NCBI RefSeq assembly: GCF_027988105.1
Contig: NZ_JAQJZJ010000003.1
Location: 248,001 to 312,000, forward strand
Direction of reading: 5' to 3'
Source: Pseudomonas aestuarii
Lineage (GTDB): Bacteria > Pseudomonadota > Gammaproteobacteria > Pseudomonadales > Pseudomonadaceae
Length of the DNA stretch: 64,000 nt
Part shown: positions 9,619-17,910 of the stretch, in pieces
Position numbering within the stretch: the first letter of the stretch is position 1
Layout: each line of letters starts with the position of its first letter
Translations under genes and position numbers: made by a program
Notes under the pieces: model-generated
What the model was told of the DNA's origin: nothing
Databases searched by the model: none
What the model saw: only the letters and a program-made list of their open reading frames with translations

Positions 9619-10633
9619 GGTGGACCACCCGCTGCATGACCCCATGTACGCCTATGCCGCCCGGGCAGACCCGGTCACAGCGGCCGCAACCGACACAGCC
9701 ATAGGCCTCGAATTGTGCTTTGAATCCATCGCCGAACTTGTGCGACCAGAAACGCTGCACCCGTTGCCCCGGGGTGGCGCTGGGGTTGTGGCCACTCGCC
9801 TCTTGCTGGAAGCCCTGGTACAGGCAGGAGTCCCAGACCCGTTCGCGCTGCATGCTGGCTGGCGCATTGAGGCGATCCTGCGGGGCGTAGCAGGAACAGG
9901 TCGGGCACTCCGTCGTGCAACCGGAACAGCCCAGGCAGCGCAGCCCCAGCGCCTCCCAGGTCTCGGCGTCGATCTTCCCGGCATTCAGGGACACGATGCC
10001 GTCGACTATCTCCTGCTGCGGGCCCTGTTCTTCGGCGACGCAGACCTGGTTGGCGCTGCGCTCGGCTTGCCAGTCAGCGGTGGCCTCCGGTAAGCGCAGG
10101 CCGCGCAAGGCGGCGTGGCCGGCCTCACTGGCGACCAGCAGCAGCCAGTCGGTCGCGTGGTCCTGGCGTGGCACCAGGATCAGGTCGGCACGCTGCTCGC
10201 GCACCGCCGGGCCGCTGCCGACGATGCTGCAGAAACCGCCCTCGCAGCTGTGCAGGCAATCGACGCCTACCAACAGGGTGGCCTGACGCCGCGCCTGGTA
10301 ATGCGGGTCTTCGGCGAAGAAACGATCCTGGTAGGCCACGGCCTGCAGGTCGCAGGCATGCAGGCCGAACAACACCTGAGGCTCCACCGCAGGCAGCGTC
10401 GAGTAGAACTGACCCCCGTCGAAGCGGAACAGCAACTCGCGTTCGGCGAAGAAAAAACTCTTGGCGGAAAAGGGCGGTGGCTCGGCCGCAGGCTCGAATG
10501 CCGTGAAATCGCGGGCGCTGACCAGCTCCCAGTGTTGCCCGCCCTGGCCGTCCCCGCGCACTTCGTACACGTGGTGTTGCAGTGCCAGATGGGCCCGCAG
10601 GCGTTCCGGTTGATCCAGGCTATAGGCTTGCAT
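9611..10633 (-). CDS. 4Fe-4S dicluster electron-transfer subunit (sulfhydrogenase beta / AsrA-like)
   Basis: A 340-residue protein whose N-terminal two thirds resemble the hydrogenase beta / anaerobic sulfite reductase A family (VLFGLHACDLQAV, VGVDCLHSCEGGFC). The C-terminus has two ferredoxin-like cysteine groups, CLGCSGCTTECPTC and CVGCGRCDRVCPGG. It would bridge the molybdenum subunit and the flavin subunit. GAGGTCGATC precedes the ATG at 10633. The start overlaps the formate dehydrogenase end by 14 bp, and the end overlaps the flavin gene, so the three subunits form one coupled block. Confidence 0.85.
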   Translation of the reverse strand: MQAYSLDQPERLRAHLALQHHVYEVRGDGQGGQHWELVSARDFTAFEPAAEPPPFSAKSFFFAERELLFRFDGGQFYSTLPAVEPQVLFGLHACDLQAVAYQDRFFAEDPHYQARRQATLLVGVDCLHSCEGGFCSIVGSGPAVREQRADLILVPRQDHATDWLLLVASEAGHAALRGLRLPEATADWQAERSANQVCVAEEQGPQQEIVDGIVSLNAGKIDAETWEALGLRCLGCSGCTTECPTCSCYAPQDRLNAPASMQRERVWDSCLYQGFQQEASGHNPSATPGQRVQRFWSHKFGDGFKAQFEAYGCVGCGRCDRVCPGGIGVHGVMQRVVHHD

Positions 10634-12713
10634 GATCGACCTCGCGGCTACCGGCCTGGGCACTGGGCGCCTGGTCGGGCGGTAGTGGCTCGACCCGCAC
10701 TGCGCAGGCCTTCAGCTCGGGCATTTTGCTGATCGGATCCTGGGCGTCGTTGGTCAGGCGGTTACAGGGGGCTTCCTGGAAGTGGTAGGGCATGGCCAGG
10801 GTGCCCACGGGCACGTCATCGGTAAGCTGCACCCGGGTTTCCAGATACCCGCGGCGCGAACTCACCCGCACGCCCTGGTGATTGAGCAGGCCCAGCGTCT
10901 CCCCGTCGTCCGGGTGCATGAACAGCAGCCCGGCCGGCGTCTCGCGCTCGAGCAGCGGCGACTTGCGGGTCATCGAACCGCCGCCGTAGTGAAAATGCAG
11001 GCGGTGGGTGGTCATGGCAAACGGATACTCGGCGTCCGGGCATTCGTCCGGCGGCACCTGGGTCACCGGCAACAGGCGCCCGCGCCCCAGCGGAAAGGAG
11101 TGCTCGTGGAGAATCGGCGAACCCTGGGGGTGAGCGGCATCACAGGGCCATTGCAGGCCATGATTGGCGTCCAGGGCCGGGTAGCTGATCGCGGAAAACG
11201 CCGGTGTGAGCGCCGCCATTTCCGCGAACAGCGCCTCGGCATCGGCCCAGGCCATGCCTGGATAGCCCAGGCGCACGGCCAGTTCGGCCAGAATTTGCCA
11301 ATCGCCGCGGGCCAGTCCTGGCGCGGCGATGGCCTGGCGGATGCGCTGCACGCGGCGCTCGCAGTTGGTGAAGGTGCCGTCCTTCTCGGCGAACGCGGCG
11401 GCCGGCAGCAGCACATCGGCACACTTGGCCGTCTCGGTCAGGCTGAGCTCGACCACCACCAGAAAATCCAGGGCCGCGAAGGCGCGGGCCACCTGATTCT
11501 GATCCGGATCGGTCAGCAGCGGATCCTCGCCCATGATCATCAGCGCGCGAAAATCGCCATGCTGCGCCGCCTTGAGCATGCCCTGCGAGGTCAGACCCGG
11601 CGCCTGCGGCAACTCGGTGGCCCAGGCGGCGGCGAACCTGGCCTGCACCGCCGGATCGCTGACCGCCTGGTAGCCGGGGTACACATTCGGCAGGCAGCCC
11701 ATGTCGCAGGCACCCTGCACATTGTTTTGCCCGCGCAGCGGATTGATCCCGGTGCCGGGCCGGCCGATCTGCCCGCAGACCAGGACCAGGTTGGAGACCG
11801 CGATGACGTTGTTGGTGCCGCTCTGGAACTGGGTGATGCCCATGCCATAGGCGGTGAACGCCGCCTTGGCGTGGCTGTAGAGAAAGGCCAGGCGCTGCAG
11901 CTCGGCCACCGTCACGCCGGTGGCGGCGCTGGTCTGCTCCGGCGTCAGTCCGGCCAGATGCTGGCGCAGCGGCTGGATGTCCTCGCAACGGCTGTCGATG
12001 AAGGCGCGGTTCTCCCAGCCATTGGCGAAAATGATCTGCAACAGGCCGTTGAGCAGGGCGATATTGCTGCCCAGCCGCACTTGCAGGTGGATATCCGCCA
12101 GGCGCGCCAGGCGCGTCTTGCGCGGATCGACCACCACCAGGGTGGCGCCACGGGCCTGGGCGCGGAGCATGCGCGCGCCGATCATCGCGTGGTTCTCGGT
12201 GACATCGGCGCCGATGACCAGGATCAGGTCGGCCTGGTCGATATCGGCAATGCTGTTGCTCATCGCCCCGGAGCCAAGGGTGCGCGCCAGGCCGGCCACC
12301 GAGGGGCTGTGACAGATGCGCGCGCAGTGATCGATGTTGTGGGTCTTGAGCACCGCGCGAGCGAACTTCTGCGCGGCGTAGTTATCCTCGTTGGTGGCGC
12401 GGGCGCAACTGATCACGCCGACGCCAGCGGGCCCTTGCTCATCCAGGGCGCTGCGGAATTCCTCGGCGACCCGCCCCAGCGCCTCGTCCCAACTGGCCGG
12501 CCGAAAATGGCCATGCTCCTTGATCATCGGCTGGGTCAGGCGTTTGTACGGGTCGATGGCGAAGCTGGTGGCCCAGCCCTTGGAACAGAGTTGGCCCTGG
12601 CTGACAGGGTGTCCGGGCTGGGGCTCGACGCCGATGACGCGGCCATCTTCGACGCGCAGGCCAAGGCCGCAACCCACTCCGCAGAACGTGCAAATGCTCG
12701 GTACCACGCGCAT
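10620..12713 (-). CDS. Formate dehydrogenase catalytic subunit (Cys type, molybdopterin)
   Basis: A 697-residue bis-MGD oxidoreductase. The N-terminal 4Fe-4S ligands are C8, C11, C15 and C43. The active-site pair in ARICHSPS is Cys134-His135, so this is a cysteine rather than a selenocysteine enzyme. Length and motifs match FdhF-like cytoplasmic formate dehydrogenases, and there is no Tat signal. It opens the operon, and GAGGAAATCGGC precedes the ATG. An Anr-type box centred 66 bp upstream predicts low-oxygen expression. With the beta- and gamma-like partners it should oxidise formate to CO2 with NAD(P) as acceptor. Reverse action, or another related substrate, is possible. Confidence 0.88.
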   Translation of the reverse strand: MRVVPSICTFCGVGCGLGLRVEDGRVIGVEPQPGHPVSQGQLCSKGWATSFAIDPYKRLTQPMIKEHGHFRPASWDEALGRVAEEFRSALDEQGPAGVGVISCARATNEDNYAAQKFARAVLKTHNIDHCARICHSPSVAGLARTLGSGAMSNSIADIDQADLILVIGADVTENHAMIGARMLRAQARGATLVVVDPRKTRLARLADIHLQVRLGSNIALLNGLLQIIFANGWENRAFIDSRCEDIQPLRQHLAGLTPEQTSAATGVTVAELQRLAFLYSHAKAAFTAYGMGITQFQSGTNNVIAVSNLVLVCGQIGRPGTGINPLRGQNNVQGACDMGCLPNVYPGYQAVSDPAVQARFAAAWATELPQAPGLTSQGMLKAAQHGDFRALMIMGEDPLLTDPDQNQVARAFAALDFLVVVELSLTETAKCADVLLPAAAFAEKDGTFTNCERRVQRIRQAIAAPGLARGDWQILAELAVRLGYPGMAWADAEALFAEMAALTPAFSAISYPALDANHGLQWPCDAAHPQGSPILHEHSFPLGRGRLLPVTQVPPDECPDAEYPFAMTTHRLHFHYGGGSMTRKSPLLERETPAGLLFMHPDDGETLGLLNHQGVRVSSRRGYLETRVQLTDDVPVGTLAMPYHFQEAPCNRLTNDAQDPISKMPELKACAVRVEPLPPDQAPSAQAGSREVDHASL

Positions 12714-12772
12714 GCCGATTTCCTCGCCGGACTACTTGCAAGTCAGGCTAGGCCGCTGTTCCTGTTCGACGT

Positions 12773-12786
12773 TTGATCAAGATCAA
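12773..12786. promoter_or_regulatory. Anr/Fnr-type box (formate dehydrogenase side)
   Basis: TTGATCAAGATCAA is a perfect consensus palindrome. Its centre is 66 bp from the formate dehydrogenase ATG, ideal for class II activation of the minus-strand operon with a short leader. Confidence 0.82.
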
Positions 12787-12824
12787 CGAATCGCGGTGCA
12801 GGCTTGGCGAGCAATGGAATCGCT

Positions 12825-12838
12825 TTGATCAAGATCAA
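12825..12838. promoter_or_regulatory. Anr/Fnr-type box (hsp20 side)
   Basis: A second TTGATCAAGATCAA, identical to the box 52 bp away. Its centre is 76 bp from the hsp20 ATG, predicting a start near 12873. The two identical boxes appear to serve the two divergent operons separately. Confidence 0.82.
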
Positions 12839-12907
12839 AGTTGCCGTCCATGGACGCTCGCAAAATATAGTTGTCCATCCCCGGACAACCTGCCAGGAGG
12901 AATGAAA

Positions 12908-13450
12908 ATGCCCAGTTCCGCAAAGAAAATGCCGATAAAAACCGAAGATGCTGCGAGTAAACGCACAGAGTTGGCGACGCCCTGGCACCCGTTGGCCAAT
13001 CTGCGTCAGCAGATCGATCATCTGTTCGAGGACTTTTCCCGCAGCCCGCTGCAGATGCCCTTCGGCCGCCGCATGCTCGACATCGAGCCGTTCTTTCGCC
13101 GCGAGCTGATGGACCACGGCATCCCCGCCGTGGATATTGCCGAGAAGGAAAGGAGCTTCGAGATCAGCGCCGAATTGCCCGGCATGGATGAGAAGAACAT
13201 CGAGATCAAGCTGTCCAACGGCAACCTGGTGATCAAGGGCGAGAAGAAGGAAGAAACCGAGGAGAAGAAGAAGGACTACTACCTCTCCGAGCGCCACTAC
13301 GGCTCCTTCGAACGCATCTTCAACCTGCCCAAGGGCGTCGATGTCGACAAGATCGAGGCCAGCTTCAGCAAAGGCGTGCTGACCATCAGCATGCCGAAGA
13401 AGCCCGAGGCCATCAAACCGGAAAAACACATCAACATCAAAGTCAGCTGA
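12908..13450 (+). CDS. Hsp20/alpha-crystallin family small heat shock protein
   Basis: A 180-residue ATP-independent holdase chaperone. A disordered N-terminus precedes an alpha-crystallin domain (about 80-178) containing ELPGMDEKNIEIKLSNG, a lysine/glutamate-rich loop (KGEKKEETEEKKKDYY), RIFNLPKGVD and the closing SFSKGVLTISMPK. It lacks the usual C-terminal IxI tail but ends HINIKVS, which supplies a short I-x-I-x-V. The open frame extends upstream, but CAGGAGGAATGAAA places the best spacing at the ATG at 12908. It is divergent from the formate dehydrogenase operon, has its own Anr-type box, and is followed by a strong terminator. Confidence 0.93.
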   Translation: MPSSAKKMPIKTEDAASKRTELATPWHPLANLRQQIDHLFEDFSRSPLQMPFGRRMLDIEPFFRRELMDHGIPAVDIAEKERSFEISAELPGMDEKNIEIKLSNGNLVIKGEKKEETEEKKKDYYLSERHYGSFERIFNLPKGVDVDKIEASFSKGVLTISMPKKPEAIKPEKHINIKVS

Positions 13451-13466
13451 GTGCAGTCAGTCAGCA

Positions 13467-13501
13467 AGGCCCCTGGCGGCAACGCGCAGGGGCCTTTTTT
13501 T
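13467..13501 (+). terminator. Rho-independent terminator after hsp20
   Basis: A perfect 9-bp stem, AGGCCCCTG / CAGGGGCCT, encloses an 11-base loop and is followed by seven T residues. It starts 16 bp after the hsp20 stop codon. Confidence 0.9.
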
Positions 13502-13583
13502 AGGTTAGAACACACCGCTTCGCTCAAGCGTACGCGGCCCGCCACATCCTAAAGCGCCGAGGCTCATCAATGCCGCGGCGGTG

Positions 13584-14483
13584 CTAAGCCTTGACCGCCA
13601 GGATGCTGCACGGCACCTGGTAGAGGAGATGCTCTGTGGTGCTGCCGATCAGCTTGTCCAGGCCCTGGCGCTGGACGGTGCCCATCACCAGCACATCGGT
13701 CTGGTTGAGCCTGGCAAAGTCGGCGATGGCACTGATCGGCGAACCGATGATGAAATGGCGGCGCTCGGCCGGTACCCCGTAATCGTCGGCCAGCGCGTTG
13801 AATCCGGCCTGCAGTTTGCTGCGCAACTCTTCGACCAGGTCGCTGCCGCTGGACACGCTGCCTGCCACCGCGTTGGTCAGATAGGCCAGCGTCGGGTCGT
13901 AGGTATGCAACAGGTGCAACTCGGCATCGCACTGCAGGGCCAGGCCATTGGCCGTTTCGATGATGCGCTGGTTGAGGTCGCTTTCCTGCGCTTGCGGGCG
14001 CGACGGATCGACGGCCGCGACCACGCGGCGCGGCAATGCATTGCCGGGGCTACTGACCAGGAGCACCGGTATCGGTGACTCGCGCAGCAGGTGCCAGTCC
14101 AACGGAGTGATGAATGCCCGCTTGAGCGCCGGCTCGTGCTGCAGATCCTTGATCAGCAGATCCGCCTGGATTTCCGCCGCATGCTGGAGGATTTCCTCCA
14201 GCGCATGATTGGTCCAGACCGCTTCAGTGGTGACCTTGATGCCTGTGCTGCGCAGCAACTCAGCCTCATCCTTGAGCCATTCGCGGTGTTCCTGCAGGTA
14301 GCTCTCACGGGTTTTATCCTGGACGCTCTTGTCCAGCAGCGAGAGGGTCGCAAAAGGTTCGACGAAGGCGGCGATATGCAGCGCGGCATCGCTGGCAGTG
14401 GCCAGAGCGGCGGCGCGTTGCAGAGCCGGCGTATGGCGCATGTCCCGGTCAGCGATGAGAAACAGGCGTTGATATTGACTCAT
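13584..14483 (-). CDS. Tandem universal stress protein (UspA family)
   Basis: A 299-residue protein made of two Usp domains (about 1-145 and 150-299). The second ends with the nucleotide-binding signature GTVQRQG...GSTTEHLLYQVPCSILAV. The first keeps DLLIKDLQHEP but has a degraded ATP loop. Double-domain Usp proteins of Pseudomonas are Anr-controlled and support survival without oxygen. Here a perfect Anr-type box lies 98 bp upstream. The protein is cytoplasmic, with no signal or membrane segment. Confidence 0.92.
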   Translation of the reverse strand: MSQYQRLFLIADRDMRHTPALQRAAALATASDAALHIAAFVEPFATLSLLDKSVQDKTRESYLQEHREWLKDEAELLRSTGIKVTTEAVWTNHALEEILQHAAEIQADLLIKDLQHEPALKRAFITPLDWHLLRESPIPVLLVSSPGNALPRRVVAAVDPSRPQAQESDLNQRIIETANGLALQCDAELHLLHTYDPTLAYLTNAVAGSVSSGSDLVEELRSKLQAGFNALADDYGVPAERRHFIIGSPISAIADFARLNQTDVLVMGTVQRQGLDKLIGSTTEHLLYQVPCSILAVKA

Positions 14484-14580
14484 GGGACACCTCAGTGGGG
14501 ATGTTCGGGACGTGGCGCGGGCACCGATTGGCGCAGCCGGCGAATGCCTTACAAGCTGCGCCGCGGGGCTGGCGTTGGTG

Positions 14581-14594
14581 TTGATTTACATCAA
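14581..14594. promoter_or_regulatory. Anr/Fnr-type box upstream of the universal stress gene
   Basis: TTGATTTACATCAA is a perfect consensus match. It is centred about 104 bp from the usp ATG and 265 bp from the plus-strand ATG at 14853. Control of usp is the simpler reading. The rest of the 369-bp spacer (14484-14852) shows no gene. Confidence 0.8.
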
Positions 14595-14852
14595 GCCGAT
14601 GCGCCAGCGTGGGGCGCATCCTGCGGGCATAGCGCTTACGCAATGGCAGCATGGCCTGCTTGCTGACTGGCTTGTGCGGATTCGGGGGACTTGACCGATG
14701 GCTCTCGCTCGAACGCCCTATGCTCACGGCTTTTTCCGGGTTGCCGCCTGTGGCGTGGGCACTCAGAGCGGCCTGTACGCGGTGAGCGCCTCGCGGCCTA
14801 ACACCCTGACCTCCCCCCCGCTCCACGGGCAACGGGCGGCGGTGCGGCGGCC

Positions 14853-15878
14853 ATGAACGCTCAGCAGGAGGTCATCGCCTTTCTCGCCTGCCCGCAAAGC
14901 TATGACGCGCCCGGGGACGAGGTGGAGCTGATCGAAACCCATGGCTCGCTGATCTTCCTGCACGGCCAGCGCGCCTACAAACTCAAGCGCGCTATCGCCT
15001 ACGCCGCCCTCGACTTTCTCAGCCTGGACAGCCGTGAACGTGCCTGTCAGGCCGAACTGCGCCTCAACCGACGCACCGCCCCCGACCTCTACCTGGAAGT
15101 GCGTTCGATCAACCGCGCCGCCGACGGCAGCCTGAGTTTCAATGGTGGCGGCCAGGTTCTCGACTGGGTGGTGGTAATGCGGCGCTTTGCCCAGGACGCC
15201 TTGTTCGAACGCATGGCGCTGGACGGACGCTTGAGCCTGGACTTGATGGACCGCCTGGGTGCGCAGATCGCCCGCTTCCATGCCAGCGCCGAACTGACCC
15301 CGGCGTTCGGCGGCGCGGCCGGCATCCGCCAGGCTATCGAGGACAATCACCACGAGTTGCGTCTCTACCTGGCACAGCTCGATGCCGTCGCCGTGGATGC
15401 CCTGCACCATGACTCGCGGGCCGCCCTCGAGCAACTGGCCGGGCTCCTCGAACAACGCCGGCGCGAAGGCCGGGTGCGGCGCTGCCACGGCGACCTGCGC
15501 CTGGCCAACATCTGCCTGTACGAGGGGCGGCCGACACTCTTCGACGGCATCGAGTTCAGCGAGCAGATCGCCTGCATCGATGTGCTCTACGACCTCGCCT
15601 TCGTGCTCATGGATTTACGCCAGCATGGCCTTCCCGGGCATGCCGACAGGCTGTTGCAGCGCTACTTGGAACACAGCGCCCTGGCCGAGGACTGCCGGCC
15701 GCTGCCGCTGTTTCTCTCGCTGCGCGCGGCCACCCGCTGTTTCACCCTGGCCAGCGGCGCCCTGCGCCTGAGCGAGCCGCAAGCGCGGGCGGAAAAAACC
15801 GCGCAGGCACAGGCGCTGCTGAACCAGGCCAACGTCTATCTGCACGGCGACGGACAAGCCTTGACGCCACGCGGATAA
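14853..15878 (+). CDS. Aminoglycoside-phosphotransferase-like kinase domain protein
   Basis: A 341-residue protein with the APH/choline-kinase fold. RCHGDLRLANICL is the catalytic loop and LFDGIEFSEQIACIDVLYDLAF the metal-binding segment. It corresponds to the N-terminal half of the common 500-residue COG2187 proteins that carry a second, P-loop ATPase domain. That ATPase half is absent here. The substrate is unknown and drug modification is not implied. The start has only a weak GGCGGTGCGG upstream. It is followed after 37 bp by the PRPP-synthetase homologue, suggesting an operon. Confidence 0.78.
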   Translation: MNAQQEVIAFLACPQSYDAPGDEVELIETHGSLIFLHGQRAYKLKRAIAYAALDFLSLDSRERACQAELRLNRRTAPDLYLEVRSINRAADGSLSFNGGGQVLDWVVVMRRFAQDALFERMALDGRLSLDLMDRLGAQIARFHASAELTPAFGGAAGIRQAIEDNHHELRLYLAQLDAVAVDALHHDSRAALEQLAGLLEQRRREGRVRRCHGDLRLANICLYEGRPTLFDGIEFSEQIACIDVLYDLAFVLMDLRQHGLPGHADRLLQRYLEHSALAEDCRPLPLFLSLRAATRCFTLASGALRLSEPQARAEKTAQAQALLNQANVYLHGDGQALTPRG

Positions 15879-15915
15879 CAACGATGCTCAAGTTAAGCCC
15901 CAAGGAGCGCACGCC

Positions 15916-16881
15916 ATGGCTAGAGAGTTTCCCCTGCTGTTCGCCCTGCACGGCAGCCAGGAATATGCCGCCCGCGTGGCCCAGCGACTCGCTTGCCCGC
16001 TGGCCGCCCATGAAGAGCGCTCGTTCGAGGATGGCGAGCACAAGAGCCGGCCACTGCAACCGGTCGACGGCCGTCGGGTGCTGGTGTTCCACTCGCTCTA
16101 TGGCGATGCCGAGCACAGCGTCAACGACAAGCTCTGCCGCCTGCTGTTCTTCTGCGGCGCGTTGAAGGACGCCGGCGCCCGCCAGGTGCAGGTGGTCGCG
16201 CCCTACCTCTGTTATGCACGCAAGGAGCGCCGCACCCAGCCCCAGGACCCGATCATCAGCCGCTACGTCGCCAGCCTGTTCGAAGCCTCTGGCGTCGACC
16301 GCTTGCTGGCTCTGGAGGTGCATAACGACGCCGCCTTCGACAACGCCTTCCGCATCCCCACCCAGCACCTGAGAGGCGCCGAACTGTTTGCCGAGCACTT
16401 CGCCGAACGCCTGAGCGCCGACGAGGGGGTGATCGCCGTGTCCCCCGATGCCGGCGGGGCCAAGCGCGCCGAGCAATTCCGCCAGGCCCTGCAGCGGCGT
16501 ATCGGCCGGCCGGTGGGCAGCGCCTACATGGAGAAATACCGCAGCAACGATGTGGTCACCGGCGCCCTGCTGGTCGGCGAGGTTCGCGGCAAGACCACGA
16601 TCATCGTCGATGACCTGATCAGTACCGGCGGCACCCTGCTGCGCGCCGCCCAGGCCTGTCAGGTTGCCGGCGCCACGCGGATCATCGCCGCCGCGGTGCA
16701 CGGTCTGTTCACGGGCGGCAGCGCGCTGCTCGACAGCCCGCTGCTGGAAACCATCGTCATCTGCGACAGCGTGCCGCCGTTTCGCCTTGATCCCGAGCTG
16801 GCGGCCCGGCGCCTGCTGATTATCGACAGCAGTGCGGCGGTGGCGGCAGTCCTGGCCGAGCAATATGGCCTGAAACCATGA
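15916..16881 (+). CDS. Ribose-phosphate pyrophosphokinase homologue (PrsA-like, accessory copy)
   Basis: A 321-residue protein of the PRPP synthase family, which makes PRPP from ribose 5-phosphate and ATP. The family loops are present: FEDGEHKSRP, VVAPYLCYARKERRT and the PRPP loop TTIIVDDLISTGGT. It is clearly divergent from housekeeping Prs and probably a secondary copy. It sits between a kinase-like gene and pncA/pncB. Nicotinate phosphoribosyltransferase consumes PRPP, so a supporting role in NAD salvage is plausible. AAGGAGCGCACGCC precedes the ATG. Confidence 0.85.
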   Translation: MAREFPLLFALHGSQEYAARVAQRLACPLAAHEERSFEDGEHKSRPLQPVDGRRVLVFHSLYGDAEHSVNDKLCRLLFFCGALKDAGARQVQVVAPYLCYARKERRTQPQDPIISRYVASLFEASGVDRLLALEVHNDAAFDNAFRIPTQHLRGAELFAEHFAERLSADEGVIAVSPDAGGAKRAEQFRQALQRRIGRPVGSAYMEKYRSNDVVTGALLVGEVRGKTTIIVDDLISTGGTLLRAAQACQVAGATRIIAAAVHGLFTGGSALLDSPLLETIVICDSVPPFRLDPELAARRLLIIDSSAAVAAVLAEQYGLKP

Positions 16882-17010
16882 GCGCTGGTGAAACAACGCC
16901 CGCCTGCAACTGCCCGTGGCTGAGGTCGCCTAACGCACCTGGCCGCGCAAGCCGGGCACAGGTCTGGTCAATGGCGTTCGATTTGGTCACCAGCACGGGG
17001 AGGAACCGTG

Positions 17011-17643
17011 ATGTCCAGCCAACTCAACCCCGGCGCACAGGATCTGCTGCTGGTGATCGATGTACAAAATGACTTCTGTGCCGGCGGCGCCCTGGCGGTC
17101 CCCGGGGGCGACGAGGTGGTGGCCAAGATCAATCAGCTCGCGGCCGCCTTCGCCCATGTGCTGTTGACCCAGGACTGGCATCCGCCGGGTCACAGCAGCT
17201 TCGCCAGCCAGCATCCGGGCCATAGCCCGTTCGACACCATGCAGCTGGCCTACGGCGCCCAGACCCTCTGGCCCGACCATTGCGTGCAGGGCAGCCACGG
17301 CGCCGAGCTGCACCCAGCACTGGCCATCGCCCATGCCGAACTGATTCTGCGCAAGGGCTACCGGGCCGAGGTCGACTCCTACTCGGCGTTCTACGAGAAC
17401 GACCGCCACACGCCCACCGGCCTGGCCGGCTACCTGCGCGAACGCGGGCTGCGGCGGCTGTTTTTGGTCGGCCTGGCGACCGATTATTGCGTGCACTACT
17501 CGGCGCTCGACGCCCGCCGTGAAGGGTTCGAGGTCGTACTGCTGCTGGACGCCTGCCGCGGCCTGGACAGCAATGGTTCGCTGGCCAAGGCGCTCAGCGC
17601 GATGCGCGCGGCCGGGGTGGAGATTCGTGAGGATGCGGCGTGA
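17011..17643 (+). CDS. pncA: Nicotinamidase
   Basis: A 210-residue cysteine hydrolase that deamidates nicotinamide to nicotinate. The catalytic triad is visible: Asp17 in VIDVQNDF, the Lys in LRKGYR, and the Cys in GLATDYCVHYSA. The metal-site motif TQDWHPPGHSSF is also present. GGGGAGG lies 7 bp before the ATG at 17011, and the GTG immediately upstream is less well placed. It lies just before a convergent pncB, so the two steps of the Preiss-Handler salvage path are adjacent. Confidence 0.93.
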   Translation: MSSQLNPGAQDLLLVIDVQNDFCAGGALAVPGGDEVVAKINQLAAAFAHVLLTQDWHPPGHSSFASQHPGHSPFDTMQLAYGAQTLWPDHCVQGSHGAELHPALAIAHAELILRKGYRAEVDSYSAFYENDRHTPTGLAGYLRERGLRRLFLVGLATDYCVHYSALDARREGFEVVLLLDACRGLDSNGSLAKALSAMRAAGVEIREDAA

Positions 17644-17823
17644 GCACGGCCGGCGGCGTTCCGTTCGGAGCGCAGCGACAGCCCGCCAGTTTTTGTGTCG
17701 TGCCGGTAAACCATGGTGCACTGCCTGCGGGTAGGGCGGCCGGGGCGCCGTCCGCTCGGAGCACAGCGACAGCCCGCCAGTTTTTGTGTCGTGCCGGTAA
17801 ACCATGGTGCACTGCCTGCGGCG
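17642..17823. repeat. Two-copy 91-bp tandem repeat
   Basis: The 70 bp at 17661-17730 recur at 17752-17821 with two mismatches (period 91), and the flanking 20 bp are partly conserved. Each unit contains CCAGTTTTTGTGTCGTG and ends CTGCCTGCGG. It fills the spacer between the convergent pncA and pncB genes. A short piece, CTGCCTGCGGCGAGT, recurs near 59684. Confidence 0.85.
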
Positions 17824-17910
17824 AGTGACACCCTACGGACCGTGGATTACTGCAGATTCGTAGCCCGAATGAAATCCGGGTCACGACACTCAGCGCCGGT
17901 AGCTAAGCGC

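Noticed and set aside
7075..9639. 854-codon plus-strand open frame opposite the ligase and flavoprotein genes
   Set aside because: Antisense shadow of two real minus-strand genes. It spans their junction and shows no domain signature.
10782..12776. 664-codon plus-strand frame opposite formate dehydrogenase
   Set aside because: Antisense artefact of high GC. The minus frame carries all molybdopterin and Fe-S motifs.
14484..14852. Possible gene in the spacer after the universal stress gene
   Set aside because: Short frames here lack start signals and convincing composition. Only the Anr-type box is supported.
17496..17884. Repetitive minus frames (with HHGLPARHKNWRAVA repeated)
   Set aside because: They are translations of the 91-bp tandem repeat, not a repeat protein. 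No ribosome-binding site is present.
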